Below, in pieces: positions 10,211 through 22,918 of a stretch of DNA of 64,000 nucleotides. The DNA comes from Amorphophallus konjac (taxonomy: Eukaryota > Streptophyta > Magnoliopsida > Alismatales > Araceae), in assembly GCA_022559845.1 (NCBI GenBank), contig CM040128.1, forward strand, positions 220,829,643 to 220,893,642, written 5' to 3'. The translations under genes were made by a program, and so were the position numbers. Position 1 is the first letter of the stretch. Every line of letters starts with the position of its first letter. A model generated the notes under the pieces. It made no database searches. It had not been told where the DNA came from and saw only the letters and a list, made by a program, of their open reading frames with translations.

Positions 10211-10820
10211 CACGGAGGGACAACAACACGTGTGGCAAGGGCAAGGAGGGACATAACACGTGGGATAACAAACCACAGTGGGACATAACATGTGTGGGAC
10301 ACGAAGGGACATAGACACGATAAATGCGCTCTTCAATCAAAACCCAAGATCAGAAGAAGTAGAACTGTCATGTTCATAATCGTGAGGCAAAGCCCTCTCA
10401 TGGAGACATAATGAACGAGGTAAGCAAAAGCTGAGCATGACATAAGTAAGATCAAGAGATATAGATTTGAAGAAGAGATAGATAAAAGATATGAACATGA
10501 GGCAAAACGAGAGATAGAAGAGAGCAGGGACAGCTTGAACATCTGCAACCTGCACACTGAGCAAACAGATCACGTACATATCCTCAAGACAAAAAATACA
10601 TAAAAAACAAAAGACATATTTTGGGATTTTTGTATTTTTTTGATATTTTAGATTTTTAAAATATTTGATTTGTTTGGAATTTTTGACATATCTGATTTTT
10701 TTAATTTTGACAATATTTGATTTTTTTTGGATTTTGACATATCTGATTGATTTTTTTAGAATTTTGAAATATCTGATTGATTTTTTTTGGAATTTTTTAA
10801 AATAGCAATCCGCAGCACCC
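10211..10820. repeat. Short degenerate repeats and AT-rich repeat, no gene
   Basis: From 10211 to 10320 there are loose copies of GGGACATAACACGTG-like units. From 10610 to 10800 an AT-rich unit of the form TTTGGAATTTTGACATATCTGA recurs degenerately. The minus-strand frame across it codes a Lys/Ile-rich low-complexity peptide with no family resemblance. I see no gene here. Confidence 0.6.
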
Positions 10821-12310
10821 AAGACGGGCTCAAACTACTGGCCAGGGATCGTCGTTCCTACCCCTCTCATTAAAGGCTTCCCTTAAGCAGGGCATGCATG
10901 TGAGGGTGGCTCACCACAATCAATCACCTCTAAAGAACGGTGCCCTTACTAAGGCCATACCCGGGATTCAACCCAGCCTTAGAGAGAGAAACCGAAGAAA
11001 AATGGGAGATAATCTTTATGTAGGATGGGAGATATCAGGACTCGACTTCCTTCTAGAGCACTACCCCTCAAAGATATAGTCTGTTGTGCCGGGACTTGTG
11101 TCTTTGATTTTTAGACCCATACTTATTTAGGCACGCATGCGACCGGGCTCATGACGTCCTGCGGGAAACTGTACTGCCACTCTTGGCATGCCTTTGATTC
11201 AAAATTTTACATTTGATTCATTTTCTCATTTATAGCCCTTGTTAGCCAGATTTAGCATGAAAGCTCATTTTCGAAGGGTCAAGACTGCCCCTATTTGAGA
11301 CCTCTCTCGTATTAGGGAGTGCCTAGGTTGGCCATCTCATCCATGCATCTCTTGCCCCTGCACTTGGCCGAGCAGAAAAAAGAAAAGACCTTTGTGCATA
11401 CCCAAAGTATGGCCAAAGCTATAACAGTGTTGCTCTAGAGAGATCGGCTATAGCTTACCGTGAAGTGTGTGAAAACCCATGCTCAAAAGAACACCCTCGA
11501 CGATCGGGGAAAGAAACTAGACTCCCACCGTGGAGCTTGCACCAACCTGGGGATGCTGCAGAAGCGAACTCATTTCATCTAAACCTAACTAAGGCTTAAA
11601 GCCACTCAAACGTGTTGAGGAAACAACATTATAACAACGTGCAGGAATAACAATAAGAGTAATAACAATGATAGCATATTCTTGCACAAAATAAAAGATA
11701 CCTTGCATATCCATAGCGTGAAAGTAGCACCCTGAAGCGAGAGCTTGGTCATCGAGCTTTGAGGAGCGCGAGTAGCTTTGTATTCCTTGCTTGACAAGAC
11801 AAAGATGAAAGGATAGCAAAAGGATCAAGATTCTTCAGCACGGAGGAGCGGCAGACACCAAACTGGACGAAGAAGAATAAAAAGGAAGAGATACGAGAGC
11901 TAGAACTCCCTCATTAGGATGCAGAGACCCTGATAACAAGGAACCAAATACAGAAGAAACAGAGATTAACTAAGATCAAGGCGGACTAAAACCTCGAAAA
12001 TAACATGAAAAGGGCAATGACCCCGAAAGGGTGAGGAATGAATAGGAAGATGAGAAGGAAAATCATCCGACATGGTCGGAGAAGGAGAATAGCGATCACC
12101 CGATAGAGGCGGGGAAGAAGAAGGAAAATCACCCAACAAGGTTAGGGAAGGCAAATAGGAGACACCCGACAAGGTCGGGGAAGAAGAAGGAGAATCATCC
12201 GACAGAGTCGGGGAAGGAGAACGAGAGACGGAACCCAGAGATATCAGAGGAGGGGAATCAGAAGAAGTCACGGGATAGGTATGATGAGAGGGCATAGGCC
12301 GTGGCCTAGA
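10821..12310. repeat. Unclassified dispersed repeat, related to 60465-61278
   Basis: From about 10940 to 11490 this matches 60465-61010 (shared text ACTAAGGCCATACC, GCACTACCCCTCAAAGA, CTTGCCCCTGCACTTGGCC, GCATACCC..GTATGGCCAAAGC). The end near 12290-12305 (CATAGGCCGTGGCCTAGAAT) again resembles 61030-61050. I see no recognisable coding domain or LTR ends, so the family remains unclassified. A 33-bp minisatellite lies inside. Confidence 0.65.
12055..12230. repeat. 33-bp minisatellite
   Basis: About five units of 33 bp alternate between two variants, with a core of CACCCGACAAGGTCGGGGAAG and AATCATCCGACAGAGTCGGG type. Because 33 is divisible by three, the minus-strand frame reads as an 11-residue Ser/Pro repeat, which explains the open frame 11966-12295. 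Confidence 0.75.
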
Positions 12311-12435
12311 ATATGTTGATAATTTAGAATGTATATTATATACTTAACCATCACTACACTAACTTTTTCGTTACCTTTTACGTAGTGATCAAATTTATTT
12401 CTTCACACCATTTGATAGCCAAATTTGTTGGAAAA

Positions 12436-15400
12436 ATGTTAGATAAGAGTTGGATTCAAGATCCAAGATATATATACGTAATAAGGTATTATGGTTATTC
12501 TTTTCTATGCTGGAAAAAATACGTAACTATGACTTACATATTTGATTCAATGTTGTAGGGTGAGCAAGAGATATGTGGATGGAGCATTTCAATTTTTAGA
12601 TTTTACATTTCAAAAAGTCTCTAGTGATGGGAAGATCATGTGTCCTTGCATGAATTGTAATAATTGCTTTAGGATGATCAGGCAAGAGGTCTTCGAGCAT
12701 ATAATTTGTCATGGTTTTAGTGTTAACTACACTCATTGGGTTTTTCATGGGGAAGACTCACATGATGGTTTAGAAAATGTTGCATTCCATGACTCCAATA
12801 ATTCAAATCCTGATACTGAAATGTATGAAATGCTGAATGACACTTTTGTCTTCACAAATATGAGTTCGTATACATTTGGAGTATCAAATTCTCCATAAAG
12901 AATAGATGCTGAAGTTGAAAAGTTTTTTAAATTGATCAAAGATGCTGAGCAAGAATTATACCCAGGATGTAAAAGATTTACCAAGCTATCCTTTCTTGTT
13001 AGGTTCTATCAGATCAAATGTCTCAATGGATGGAGTGATAGTTCATTCACTATGATGTTAGAATTGTTGGAAGAAGTGTTGCCTGATGAAGAAATATTGC
13101 CAAATTCTCTATATGAGATCAAAAAGATTATTAAGGACTTAGTACTTGATTACAAGAATATTCATGCTTGCCCTAATGATTATCAACTATATTGGAATAC
13201 AAAGGCTGATGATGAATCATTCAGCACTTGTGGTGCTTCAAGATGGATACAAGTTGAAACAAATGGTGAAAATGAGGTGGAATCATCTAAGAAACAATCA
13301 AGGATTGTATCCAAAATATTACATCATTTTCCCTCAATTCCAAGGCTTCAAAGACTATTCATGTCATCAAAAATATCTCCTTCTATGAGATGGCATGATG
13401 AAGAGCGCACTAAAGATGGCATGATGAGACATCCTGTTGATTATCCCATTTGGAAAACTTTTGACTATCTTTATCCTGATTTCTCTTCAGATAGTAGTAA
13501 TGTGAGACTTGGTTTATCAGCTGATGATTTTAATCTATTTAGGACAATGAGTATCTCTTATAGTACATGTCCAGTTATTCTAATGCCTTATAATCTACCA
13601 CCATGGATGTGTATGAAACAACCTTATTTTATCATGTCTTTGCTTATTCCTGGCCCTTTGGCTCATGGTAATGACATTGACATATACCTTCAACCTTGAT
13701 AGAGGAGTTGAAGGAGTTGTGAGAAGTTGGGGTTGAAACATATGATGCATCGAGAAAAGAGATATTCAAAATGCGTGCTACATTATTATGGACAATCAAT
13801 GATTTTCCTACATATGCAAATTTATCTGGTTGGAGTACCAAGGGAAATATGCATGCACTCATTGCAATAAGGACACATGGTCTCATTTCTTGACTTATGG
13901 TCGAAAGTTCTGTTAAATGGGCCACCGTAGATTTTTCGATCATGATCATCGATTTAGATTTGAGCTAGTATAGATCATTTGATGGTAAGCAGGAGTATAG
14001 AGTGTGTGCCTAAACCTTTATCTGGTTCTGATTGTTTGGCACAATTGCAAGGATTCACTTTTACATTTGGGAAGACTTGTCAGAATAAATCAAAAAGAAA
14101 AAAGAAGCATGGTAAAGATGTGGATCCATTTATAATTGTAAAAAATGAAGTATCTTTTTTGATTTGCCATATTGGGAGCATAATTTATTACGTCACAATC
14201 TTGACGTGATGCATATTGAAAAGAATGTTTGCAAAAGTTTGCTCAATACTATATTTAATGATAAAGATGGCTTGAAGGATAACTCGAATGCTCGTTTAGA
14301 TTTGTAGGCTCTTAACATAAAGCATGCTCTTCACTTTGTATCAGATTGCCATAAAACTATAAAGCTTGTTACATGTTTCACATTGCCAGATCAAGAAAAA
14401 AAACGTTTTTGCCGATTCTTAAAAATATAAAATTCCCAAATGGTTATGTAGCAAACATCTCAAGATGTGTGCTTGTAAAGCAATGCAAGATATCTGGATT
14501 CAAAAGTCATGATTTTCATGTTGTCATGCAGCATATTCTTCCTCTGATAAGCACACAGACTTTACCAAAAAATATGAGCTCAATCTTAGTTGAACTAAGT
14601 AAGTTCTTTAGAGAACTATGCTTAAAAGTTCTTAACGTGCATGATCTTCAAAGGCTAGAGAGAAGAATTGCTCTTACACTTTGTCAGTTGGAGAGGATTT
14701 TTCCTCCATCTTTTTTTGATGTTATGGTGCATTTAACCATTCATCTAGTAAGAGAGGCAAGTATTGGTGGGCCAATGCATTATCGATGGATGTATCCTAT
14801 AGAAAGGTTAGTTGAATATATAGTTACACATACATTCTATTAATTATATATACTAGTATAATCATTTTATGTACTTTTTATAGGTATCTCTCCAAATTAA
14901 AGTCATATGTTCATACCAAAAGTCATCCTAAAGGTTCAATTACTGAAGGTTATATTGTGGAAGAATGTTTAACCTTTTGTTCAAGATATCTAAGTAGTGG
15001 GGAGACTAGGTTTAATAGGCCAATCCGTAACGATGATGCCACACCTGAGACAAATGTGCTTAAAAGTTCATCTTTCTTTAAACAAGAAGGTCATCCATTG
15101 GGGAAGTGTGACGCTATTGTTCTAGATAAAATGGATGTAAAACAAGCACATAGATATGCGCTATTTAATTGTGAAGAAGTTACAACATATCTTGTGTAAG
15201 TTTTTATTATTCCATTTATTCCTACATTATATATTTGCCCAAGTTCTACTTAATGCACTTGCTATGCAGGGAACATAAAAACATCATAAAATGTCAACAA
15301 CGACATATACGTCTGAAAGAGTTAAAGCGCATTCACAATGAAAAGTTCTCTACGTGATTTAAAGACCATGTAAGTGACCTTTGGAGTGGTGTTAAACAAT

Positions 15401-16140
15401 TTATTGTAAACTACGTCATTGAGAGATTAATGATTATATTTTTTTCTTTTGTTGTAAGAGGTTCAAAAGTTACGGAGTTCAAATAATCAAAATGTCACTG
15501 AGTTAATTGCATGTTTGGCTTGTGGTCCAAGTGATATTGCTAGGAGATGCGATGGATACATAATAAATGGTTTCAGATTCAGACGAAAAGTCGTGAGATG
15601 CATAAGAAAACTCAAAACTATGGAGTTGTTTTAACTGCAAAGACATCAATCTTTTCAAGTGCCTCAGATAGAAACCCTATTGTGGGAGATGTACCATATT
15701 ATGGTGTGCAAAAGAATATAATAGAACTCAACTATAATCAAGTTGGAAGGGTTGTATTCTTTAAGTGTGATTGGGTTGATGTTTTAAATCCAGAAAGATG
15801 AGTGAAAAAAGATGAATTTGGCCACACTCTTGTGAACTTAAGAAGGCTTTGCTATGGGGTCAACAATTGTTAGATGAGTCCTTTATTTTTGCTAATCAAG
15901 TTTAGCAAGTGTTCTACATAGAAGACCCTCTTGATGTGGATTGGCATTTTGTAAGAAGAATAGATTCTCGTGACTTCTTTGATATGGAAACTATGGCAAT
16001 AGAAGTTGGCCTTGGCAACAATATGCAAGAAAGCATCGGATTCGATGTACAAGAAACAGATGCAGACATTGTAGATAGATTAATCCACCCCGCCCCCAAA
16101 TTATGCAGATATAAACATGCATATAAACATGAAATATAGA
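12436..16140 (+). pseudogene. CACTA (En/Spm) TNP2-type transposase gene, decayed
   Basis: The start at 12436 reads MLDKSWIQDPR, the usual opening of TNP2-family proteins, then an intron to about 12558 and the transposase-associated zinc region (VSKRYVDGA...CPCMNCNN...HGF) to 12898. The core (Transposase_21/TNP2) follows at 12900-13980, including SMRWHDEERTKDGMMRHPVD and, after frame changes, the GWSTKG region. A DUF4218-like part (14373-14843; ELSKFFRELC, MVHLTIHLVREA, GPMHYRWMYPIERL) and a DUF4216-like part (15601-15801; PYYGVQKNIIELNY, VVFFKCDWVD) come in the expected order. Stops at 12896 and 13697 and several frameshifts show that it is dead. Introns are visible near 14845-14885 and 15200-15270. 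The C-terminal end is lost at 16083-16140; a possible continuation is at 46920. Confidence 0.85.
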
Positions 16141-17930
16141 CAATGAAAACAAGGGCGATGAAGAAGAGGAAACTGACTGTGATCGCCACTAAGGATTTAC
16201 AGCACCAAAGGGATGGAGAAATGAGTGCAACGGCGTTGTGTACCTTGGAAAGTAAGGAAGAAGATGCGGACCGAAGGGAAGCCGCTACACGTGTGATCGC
16301 ACTTGAAAAGGGACGCGGGGAACCGATGTAGGTGCACCTCCTCGACTTCCAGCCGGCTAGAAAGCAAGGGCCTGACGTTCTATTAATAATCTCCTACAAA
16401 ACAAAGCCACAATGAGAGATAAAACCCATTAGAATATGAAGTGTAGTATATTCCCTGAAGTGGTAAAATAGCATGAAAGAAAGGGGGAGAACGCACCAGG
16501 GGAGGGTTTTTAACCCATATAAATGAGTGCAAATAGTAGGTGGGTGTGTTGTGAATGCATAGGATTTGAAATCATGAAAAATGATGGAGAGAATAGAGAG
16601 AAAAGTGCTATGCAAAACGGAGAAAAAAATGCAGAAACGTGCAGAAACAACGCGGCTTGTGATGATTTTGAAAAAGTAAGAGAGAAGAACTAAGGAATGG
16701 AGCGATGAAAATGAGCCCAAAGAGATGGAAATGAAAGCTAATACTTCCCTCTTAAAAGTGGGGTCGAAGTTGTGAGTAGACAATCCGGCATGACTTCACC
16801 CCGAGTCGAGAAAGAGCCCCCCCTATGCGCACTGCGAACTGTGACAAATTTATAGAGAATGTAGAAACCCAGAACTTTCTCCTTCGATTTCAGATGATAG
16901 AGACCACCAAATCTCGAGATCTATGGATCAATCTCGAGATAATAGTTAGGATAAGAGCTAGGAACAAACGGTACTTTATTTGGTAGAAGGATCTGGAAGA
17001 TATTCGTGATGGAAGGCGGCCTCGAAGCCTAATCTAGAAGAATTTGTGTTACACAAAATTACTTAAAACCTAAAATTGCGCCCATGATTCCTGCGGATAT
17101 ACTCCACTAAAATTTGAGTTCTATGACTTAAACTCGAGATAATAGTGGGGAGAAGAGATAGAAACAAATGGGAATCGATTTGGTGCAATATTTGAGAAGG
17201 TAGACCCCTTGGAAGGTGACCCCGGTGAGCACAAATCGACTATAGAGTCTTGCGATGAAGAAATCAGAGTTCATGATCATCTGGACTCTTTGTTGAAGAA
17301 ATGGTCTATTGCGCGGCTGCCACTAGTAAGAAACGGTCATGGCTAGACCGCTACTAGACCATAGGATAATCATAGAATAGAGTCGTTGGCGACACAATGC
17401 TTCAGATAAGGCAAACTAGAGGCGGTCTACCACTAGGCCGCCACTGAGCTTGGCGACCCAGTGAAGGCCGCTACCCAGGCCTTGGCGGCCCATCAGATGA
17501 CCTCCTCACATAGAGCTTGGCGGTCCAACAAAGGACTGCCCCAATGAGCTTGGCGACCCAGTGAGGGCCACCTCACTCAGCTAGGCGGCCCAGTGAGGGC
17601 CGCCTCACTGAGTTTGGTGGCCCAGTGAGGGCCACTACCTTCCTACTGCATTCTGTCTATCAGGGATGATGGGGAATGGCCCCGAAGCTTTGGAAGACTT
17701 GGGGGATAGCTAGGAACTGATGAAAAATGACCTCCAAGCTCATAGGGCTAGGGAAATTATCAAGAAATGTGCTCACATTCAGATCACGAAATGCTCCAAA
17801 ATAATGGGTAATTCGGGACATCACGGAGGATGAATAAGAGAAAAAACTCGACTTGTAGGCTATAAACATCACAGAGGTTTCTCAAGCCAGTGGTAGTTTC
17901 TCCCCTTCTTGAGCACCTTGGCTTGTCTCC
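16141..17930. repeat. Unclassified repeat-like sequence, no gene recognised
   Basis: Composition changes abruptly from the AT-rich TNP2 gene to moderate GC. There are short open frames (16143-16331; 16394-16783 minus) without family resemblance, repeated text such as CTCGAGATAATAG (16935, 17135), and a GC-rich minisatellite at 17428-17640. It looks like part of a retroelement LTR or untranslated region, but I could not find ends. Confidence 0.45.
17428..17640. repeat. 32-bp GC-rich minisatellite
   Basis: Six or so units of about 32 bp with the core GAGCTTGGCGGCCCAGTGAG followed by GGCCGCCTCACT occur in tandem. The last three units are the most regular. No coding capacity is evident. Confidence 0.75.
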
Positions 17931-18037
17931 AGCACCTTAGATGGAAAATATTTATTCTTATTTCAGGTTACCTTTCTTTTAATTTTTCCTTCTATAAATA
18001 ATTAAGATTTTAATTCCCTTTCTTTTGTGAATCAAGT

Positions 18038-18145
18038 GGGGAGGCATGTCGTCTGACGAACATGATGAAGCTGTAATGCTTGAAGCTGCAATGTTTGGTG
18101 GGATTCCAGAGAGGATTGCATATAACTTTTCATTTTCTTTTGATA
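18038..18145 (+). pseudogene. Isolated exon resembling a plant UBX-domain (PUX-type) protein
   Basis: One frame reads GGMSSDEHDEAVMLEAAMFGGIPERIAY, then runs into a stop. An acidic stretch followed by MLEAAMFGGIPE resembles the segment before the UBX part of plant PUX8-type proteins, which are CDC48 cofactors. An upstream intron-like T-rich stretch ends near 18037. No flanking exons are seen, so this is a single captured or left-over exon. The assignment is from recall of the family and is moderate. Confidence 0.45.
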
Positions 18146-18438
18146 AACTTTAATCAAGATTATGTCACATCCATATGTACCCCTCCGTGGGTATCCTTTT
18201 CCTTATACTGTGTTATTGGCGCTACTAAAAATTTACATATATAAGACGGATAATAGAGGGTAGAAGTAAATTGTGACTTATATTTCAAAAATTAAAAGGT
18301 AAAAATAAGATACATCTTCTATTTATATTAAATATCCTCTATTAAAGGCATCATATTAACTTATGCCTTAAAAAATTTAACACATAGAAAATACTATTAA
18401 GAATTTGCCTTTTATTCACTTTTGGAAACACCGCGGAC

Positions 18439-19080
18439 TTGATTTTGGATTTCCCTCTTCAACCAAATTTCCTTCCCCCACCTCCTCACCTCCCTGACCT
18501 ACCTCCCTCTCTCTCTCCCTTTCTCTCTCGCTCTTTCCCACTGTGGAAACATCCTACCCAGCAGAGTCGTCATCACGATCATCGCCACTGCCACCGGAGT
18601 CGCCGCTGCCTGGCATCGTCGCCACCGGCACTAGAGTCACCGCTGCCTGGCCCCCTTCCCCCCTATCGCGGACACACCGGCTCTAGGGAGGGCGCCCAAC
18701 TGCCATCGATGTCGTCGTACATCGCGGTGCTGCTTCCCTGCCCGCCCTACCTACAGCAACGGTGTCGCGTGCCTTCACCAATCGTCATTGCTTCCATGCC
18801 CATTTGTAGTAGCCGCTTGCATCGACACCGCCATCCCTGCCCGCCGGTAGCAGCCGCTCCTTCCCCGCCTCCGATAGCAGCCGCCTGCTTCCCTACCCAC
18901 CAGTAGCAGCCACTCCTTCCCCACCTTCGATAGCATCTGCAGCTTCCCTACCGTCGGTAGGAGCCATCCGCACAGGCCACAGTGGTTGTCGGCTTCCTCG
19001 CCCACCCACCGGTAACAGCCGCCGCTTCCCCATCCGCCGGTAGCATCAGTGTCGGTAGCAACCCAGAAGGCTTTTTTCAT
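18439..19080 (+). other. GC-rich, CT-rich segment inside the Pack-CACTA, origin unknown
   Basis: A 155-codon open frame (18439-18906) is rich in Pro, Ser, His and Arg and has no family signature. The DNA has repeated GTAGCAGCCGC-like units (18840-19040) and long pyrimidine runs, resembling the 5' leader or first exon of a plant gene. It stands out from the AT-rich surroundings and is probably a captured fragment, but I cannot say from which gene. Confidence 0.4.
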
Positions 19081-20461
19081 ACCATCTTATATCTTTTATT
19101 ACCCTGCTTTGCAAACTCAACTAATCCTAGACCAACTTTGTGATCTTGAAAGGAAGGTCAGATAGAATGATTTGGTGGTAGCTCAAGATGATTGGTGTGG
19201 TTACCCTCACTGTTTTACCTATTTCTAACATGGATGATTCTCATCCTACTGAATTTTGAAGCAAAAGGTGAAGTTTCCTTATTTGTGCTGTAATTGATTT
19301 CTCCGACATGAATGATATTTTCTAACAAATGGAAACTCCATGAGAGCAAAATTGCTTGAAGAATTAACATGATTTATCATTATGATATATCTCATCTATT
19401 TAGATAAGCAAGAAAAGAAGTGGATATATATTGGTTTGTCCATGGTTCATCCCACAGAATACATCTAGAAAGGAAAGTACATAGCTACAGCTATAGGGTC
19501 AAAGTAGGTAAATCCAAGGCTGTATATGGTTTGAAATCAGGGCCATGAGGGTCTACATCGAAGGAAACATAAGCAAGTCCATAGTGATGCCCAAGATTGA
19601 CCCTAAAGAAAGCATGCTAAACATGACTATGAACTCCATCCTCTAGCATTTCTGCACACTTAGCCCCCACATGGGGAAGCTCAAAGCAAAATCACACATC
19701 CATAATCCCCCTGGAGGAACCTATCAGTTACTTATTTTTACATGCTTTATCAGAACCATGAATTGATCTGTTTGGATGTATTGGTGAATCATATATCCTT
19801 AGTGCCATGCCAGATATGGAAAGGAGGACAAGTTCATAGATATCTGTTTGATTGGAAGCATAGATATATAACTTGGAAACATAGAAGTGTAAAATCAAAA
19901 AGAGTTCAGAAATCACTTCACATGTAATTTACTGAATGCATAGTAGCTCTCTCTTCCTCGAGGTAGATGACCAAAGAGTTCATAGGTTATTTACCTCTGT
20001 TTATTCTCTTTACCTCTATTTTCACATGTTACATAGAAATATGGAATAGACTATGATCAAACATAGAAATAGAAATAAAGCCTATACATAAAGTGAAAAC
20101 TCATCTGTAGGTCCATTTTTCAGATATTGCCTCCAACCAATTCTACAGGGTGCATTCATGAAGTTGTAATAAATTTCCTACTGCATTCTGCTGGCAGGGA
20201 GTTCACTCTACAGATCACTGCTCCACCAGGTTGTTTACCACAATATATGCTAAACATGTTACTTATTTAAGTACAAAAAATTGGATTGTATTGTTTTCAA
20301 TTTTAGGATTTCATTTTCAGTTGTTACTAAGAGTAATTAGAGAAGAGGATAGTGTGTAGTGAAATATCACACCATATCCATCTTCTTTGTTTCCTTTACA
20401 GAGTCATCAATTTGCAGGTGTGTAGCGATCATATAATATACTGTTTTTTTTTTAACCACAG

Positions 20462-21164
20462 GTTATCCATCATTTGCTTTCTGTGTTTGCAATATCCTAT
20501 GCCATGTACTCTGGGGAAGGCCAATTATACACATTCTTAGTCCTCATTTCAGAGACGACCACTCCAAGAATTAATTTGAGATGGTATTTTACTACTTTCT
20601 ACTTTTGAGTTCATAGCCAAGTCCTAGACGTGTGGTTACTAACTCCACATTTTTTGTTTTATGAAGGTTTCTTGACACTGCAGGAATGAAAAGGTCCAAA
20701 GCATACCTCATAAATGGAGTTATGATGTTTTTTGCTTGGGTGGTGAGTCAAACAGCGTACATTAGCTGTCTAAGCTGGCTAAATCTTCATATCTTTATAC
20801 TATTAAAAAAATCAGGATTCATGACGAAATAAGTTGCTAATCTGATAACTGGGACAAATAAATACTAAAAATAGTGGTGAATATAAATGTGAGTAAATCT
20901 AGCAGTTGATTGCCATTTCTGTAGATTAGTATCTTGTTGTTATTTGAGTTCATTTCTTCAGTGAAATTAGTCATTTGTTGTTAAGATTCAATATAAAATA
21001 TTATATGTCAAGTGTTTAAGCAATAGCCATTATCTTATGTCATCTTATTTGCCTTCAAGTGTTTAGAAGTATACACTGGTTTCTGAATGATTCCTTCTAT
21101 GCAGGTTGCAAGAATATTGTTGTTTATTTATCTATTTTATCATGGCTACAATCATTATGATCAG
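20462..21164 (+). pseudogene. TLC-domain (TRAM-LAG1-CLN8) protein gene fragment, three exons
   Basis: Exons 20462-20583, 20667-20742 and 21105-21164 join in frame across GT-AG introns (the Trp codon is split at the first junction). The product contains VIHHLLSVFAISYAMYSGEG, then LISETTTPRINLRW, MKRSKAYLING and a membrane segment ending FYHGYNHYDQ, all features of plant TLC-domain membrane proteins (TMEM56-like). These three exons show no stop. The N-terminal exons and the last exon were not found, and the pieces lie inside a CACTA element with a target duplication, so this is a captured fragment rather than a gene in place. Confidence 0.7.
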
Positions 21165-21912
21165 GTAAAATGCATTCCATGCATGTATTGAATCTCTAGA
21201 GTGTTGTTCTTAACAACTTCACCATGTGTAAATTGCCATATTCTTCATCTTGAGGGGGTCAGTTGGAACTTGATTTTTGGAGCTGATTGGTACAATAGAA
21301 AATCAATGCTACTATGATAGTTTACTATGCCACTGCCCATCTCGAAATTTCCTCATTCACCATATCTATAGTTTCTCATTCTGCAGTTACATGCTCATGG
21401 TTTCCCAAAAAAAAAGAATCAAAAAAGGAATTTCTTATTAAAAAATGCCTTCTTTTAACTCATTGAAGGATTTGTGGGGGGTGATCTGTAAAGACAGTAA
21501 AATGGAGTATGCAGTATTGGATAAATGGTCATTTTGCCATCTCCTTGCATAAAAAACAATTATAAAGGCATATTAGCAACAAATAGTTTAAATTGTAATC
21601 TATGGCCACATAATCTATCCTTTTTCGAAGAAATGTGGGAAATGTGCAAGGGATAGATGTTATATATGCCTGAAACCCAAGGCACAAAGGAAGAGGAAGT
21701 GATAAAAAAAGGCCAGCCAATCCAAATTGCTAGAAAGTAGTTTTTGATGTAAAATTCCATGAAACCATTCTTGAGAGTACGCATAGAAGACAATCCAATA
21801 GAAGGCAGAATATAATTCGCCCTCTTTTTGCCTTCTAATAGAATAGATGGTGAATTTTGACACTTTAAAAGGCAAAATAATTTTACCTTATATTATTATT
21901 TTTCTAGTAGTG

Positions 21913-22304
21913 TGGCTTCCCTCCATAGTTGAACCCCAACAACTGGGGATGGGTTCCCAGGTGGAGGAATGTGAGCCCAATGAATTTAACGAGGAGACCT
22001 GCACATCCAGTTTGGTATCAGCATGCAAAATGACCAAACCTGCTTCCAAGCTTTGCAATCTTATATTGACATATTGTGGATATTAAAATGGTTTCATTCT
22101 TAACATCTCATTTTCTTCTAGGTTTTATGCAGGTGATTAAACCATATTTTCCTTACTAGCAGTATTTTGGTCTGTTTATATTGCAACACTTTCATTTTTT
22201 TAATAGCTCTTGTATGTCAGTAGCCAAACAATTCTCTCCCCAAAAGCAGTTGCTCCAAGCTTTGTCGCTGATCATTAGTTATGATTATACTATGAAATGG
22301 ACAG
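21913..22304 (+). other. No gene recognised between the Pack-CACTA and the GNAT fragment
   Basis: A short open frame (21847-22086) starts inside the CACTA end and has no family resemblance. The text around 21913-22070 looks more coding-like in composition (GGGGATGGGTTCCC, GTGGAGG) than the flanks, but I recognise nothing in it. Confidence 0.4.

Positions 22305-22918
<614 letters not shown>

Larger units (their letters stand above)
18220..21912 (+). mobile_element. Non-autonomous CACTA-type element carrying host gene pieces (Pack-CACTA)
   Basis: The right end (21876-21912) reversed starts CACTACTAGAAAAATAAT; the left end at 18220 starts CGCTACTAAAAATTTACA, an imperfect match. Both ends are flanked by TGG (18217-18219 and 21913-21915), the 3-bp duplication typical of CACTA elements. 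Subterminal AAGGCAAAAT / ATTTGCCTTC-type repeats sit just inside both ends (18240-18420, 21780-21890). There is no transposase inside; instead there is a GC-rich segment (18440-19080) and exons of a TLC-domain gene (20462-21164). A homologous right end occurs at 39129. Confidence 0.7.

Noticed and set aside
10337..10822. 161-codon minus-strand frame
   Set aside because: The Lys/Ile/Tyr-rich peptide comes from an AT-rich degenerate repeat.
11966..12295. 109-codon Ser/Pro-rich minus-strand frame
   Set aside because: It is produced by a 33-bp minisatellite, whose length is a multiple of three.
12354..12375. CACTAC near 12354 as the left end of the TNP2-bearing CACTA
   Set aside because: The bases after it do not match the CACTACGAGAAAAA end at 46913, no subterminal repeats follow, and the preceding CAT does not match the AGA flank.
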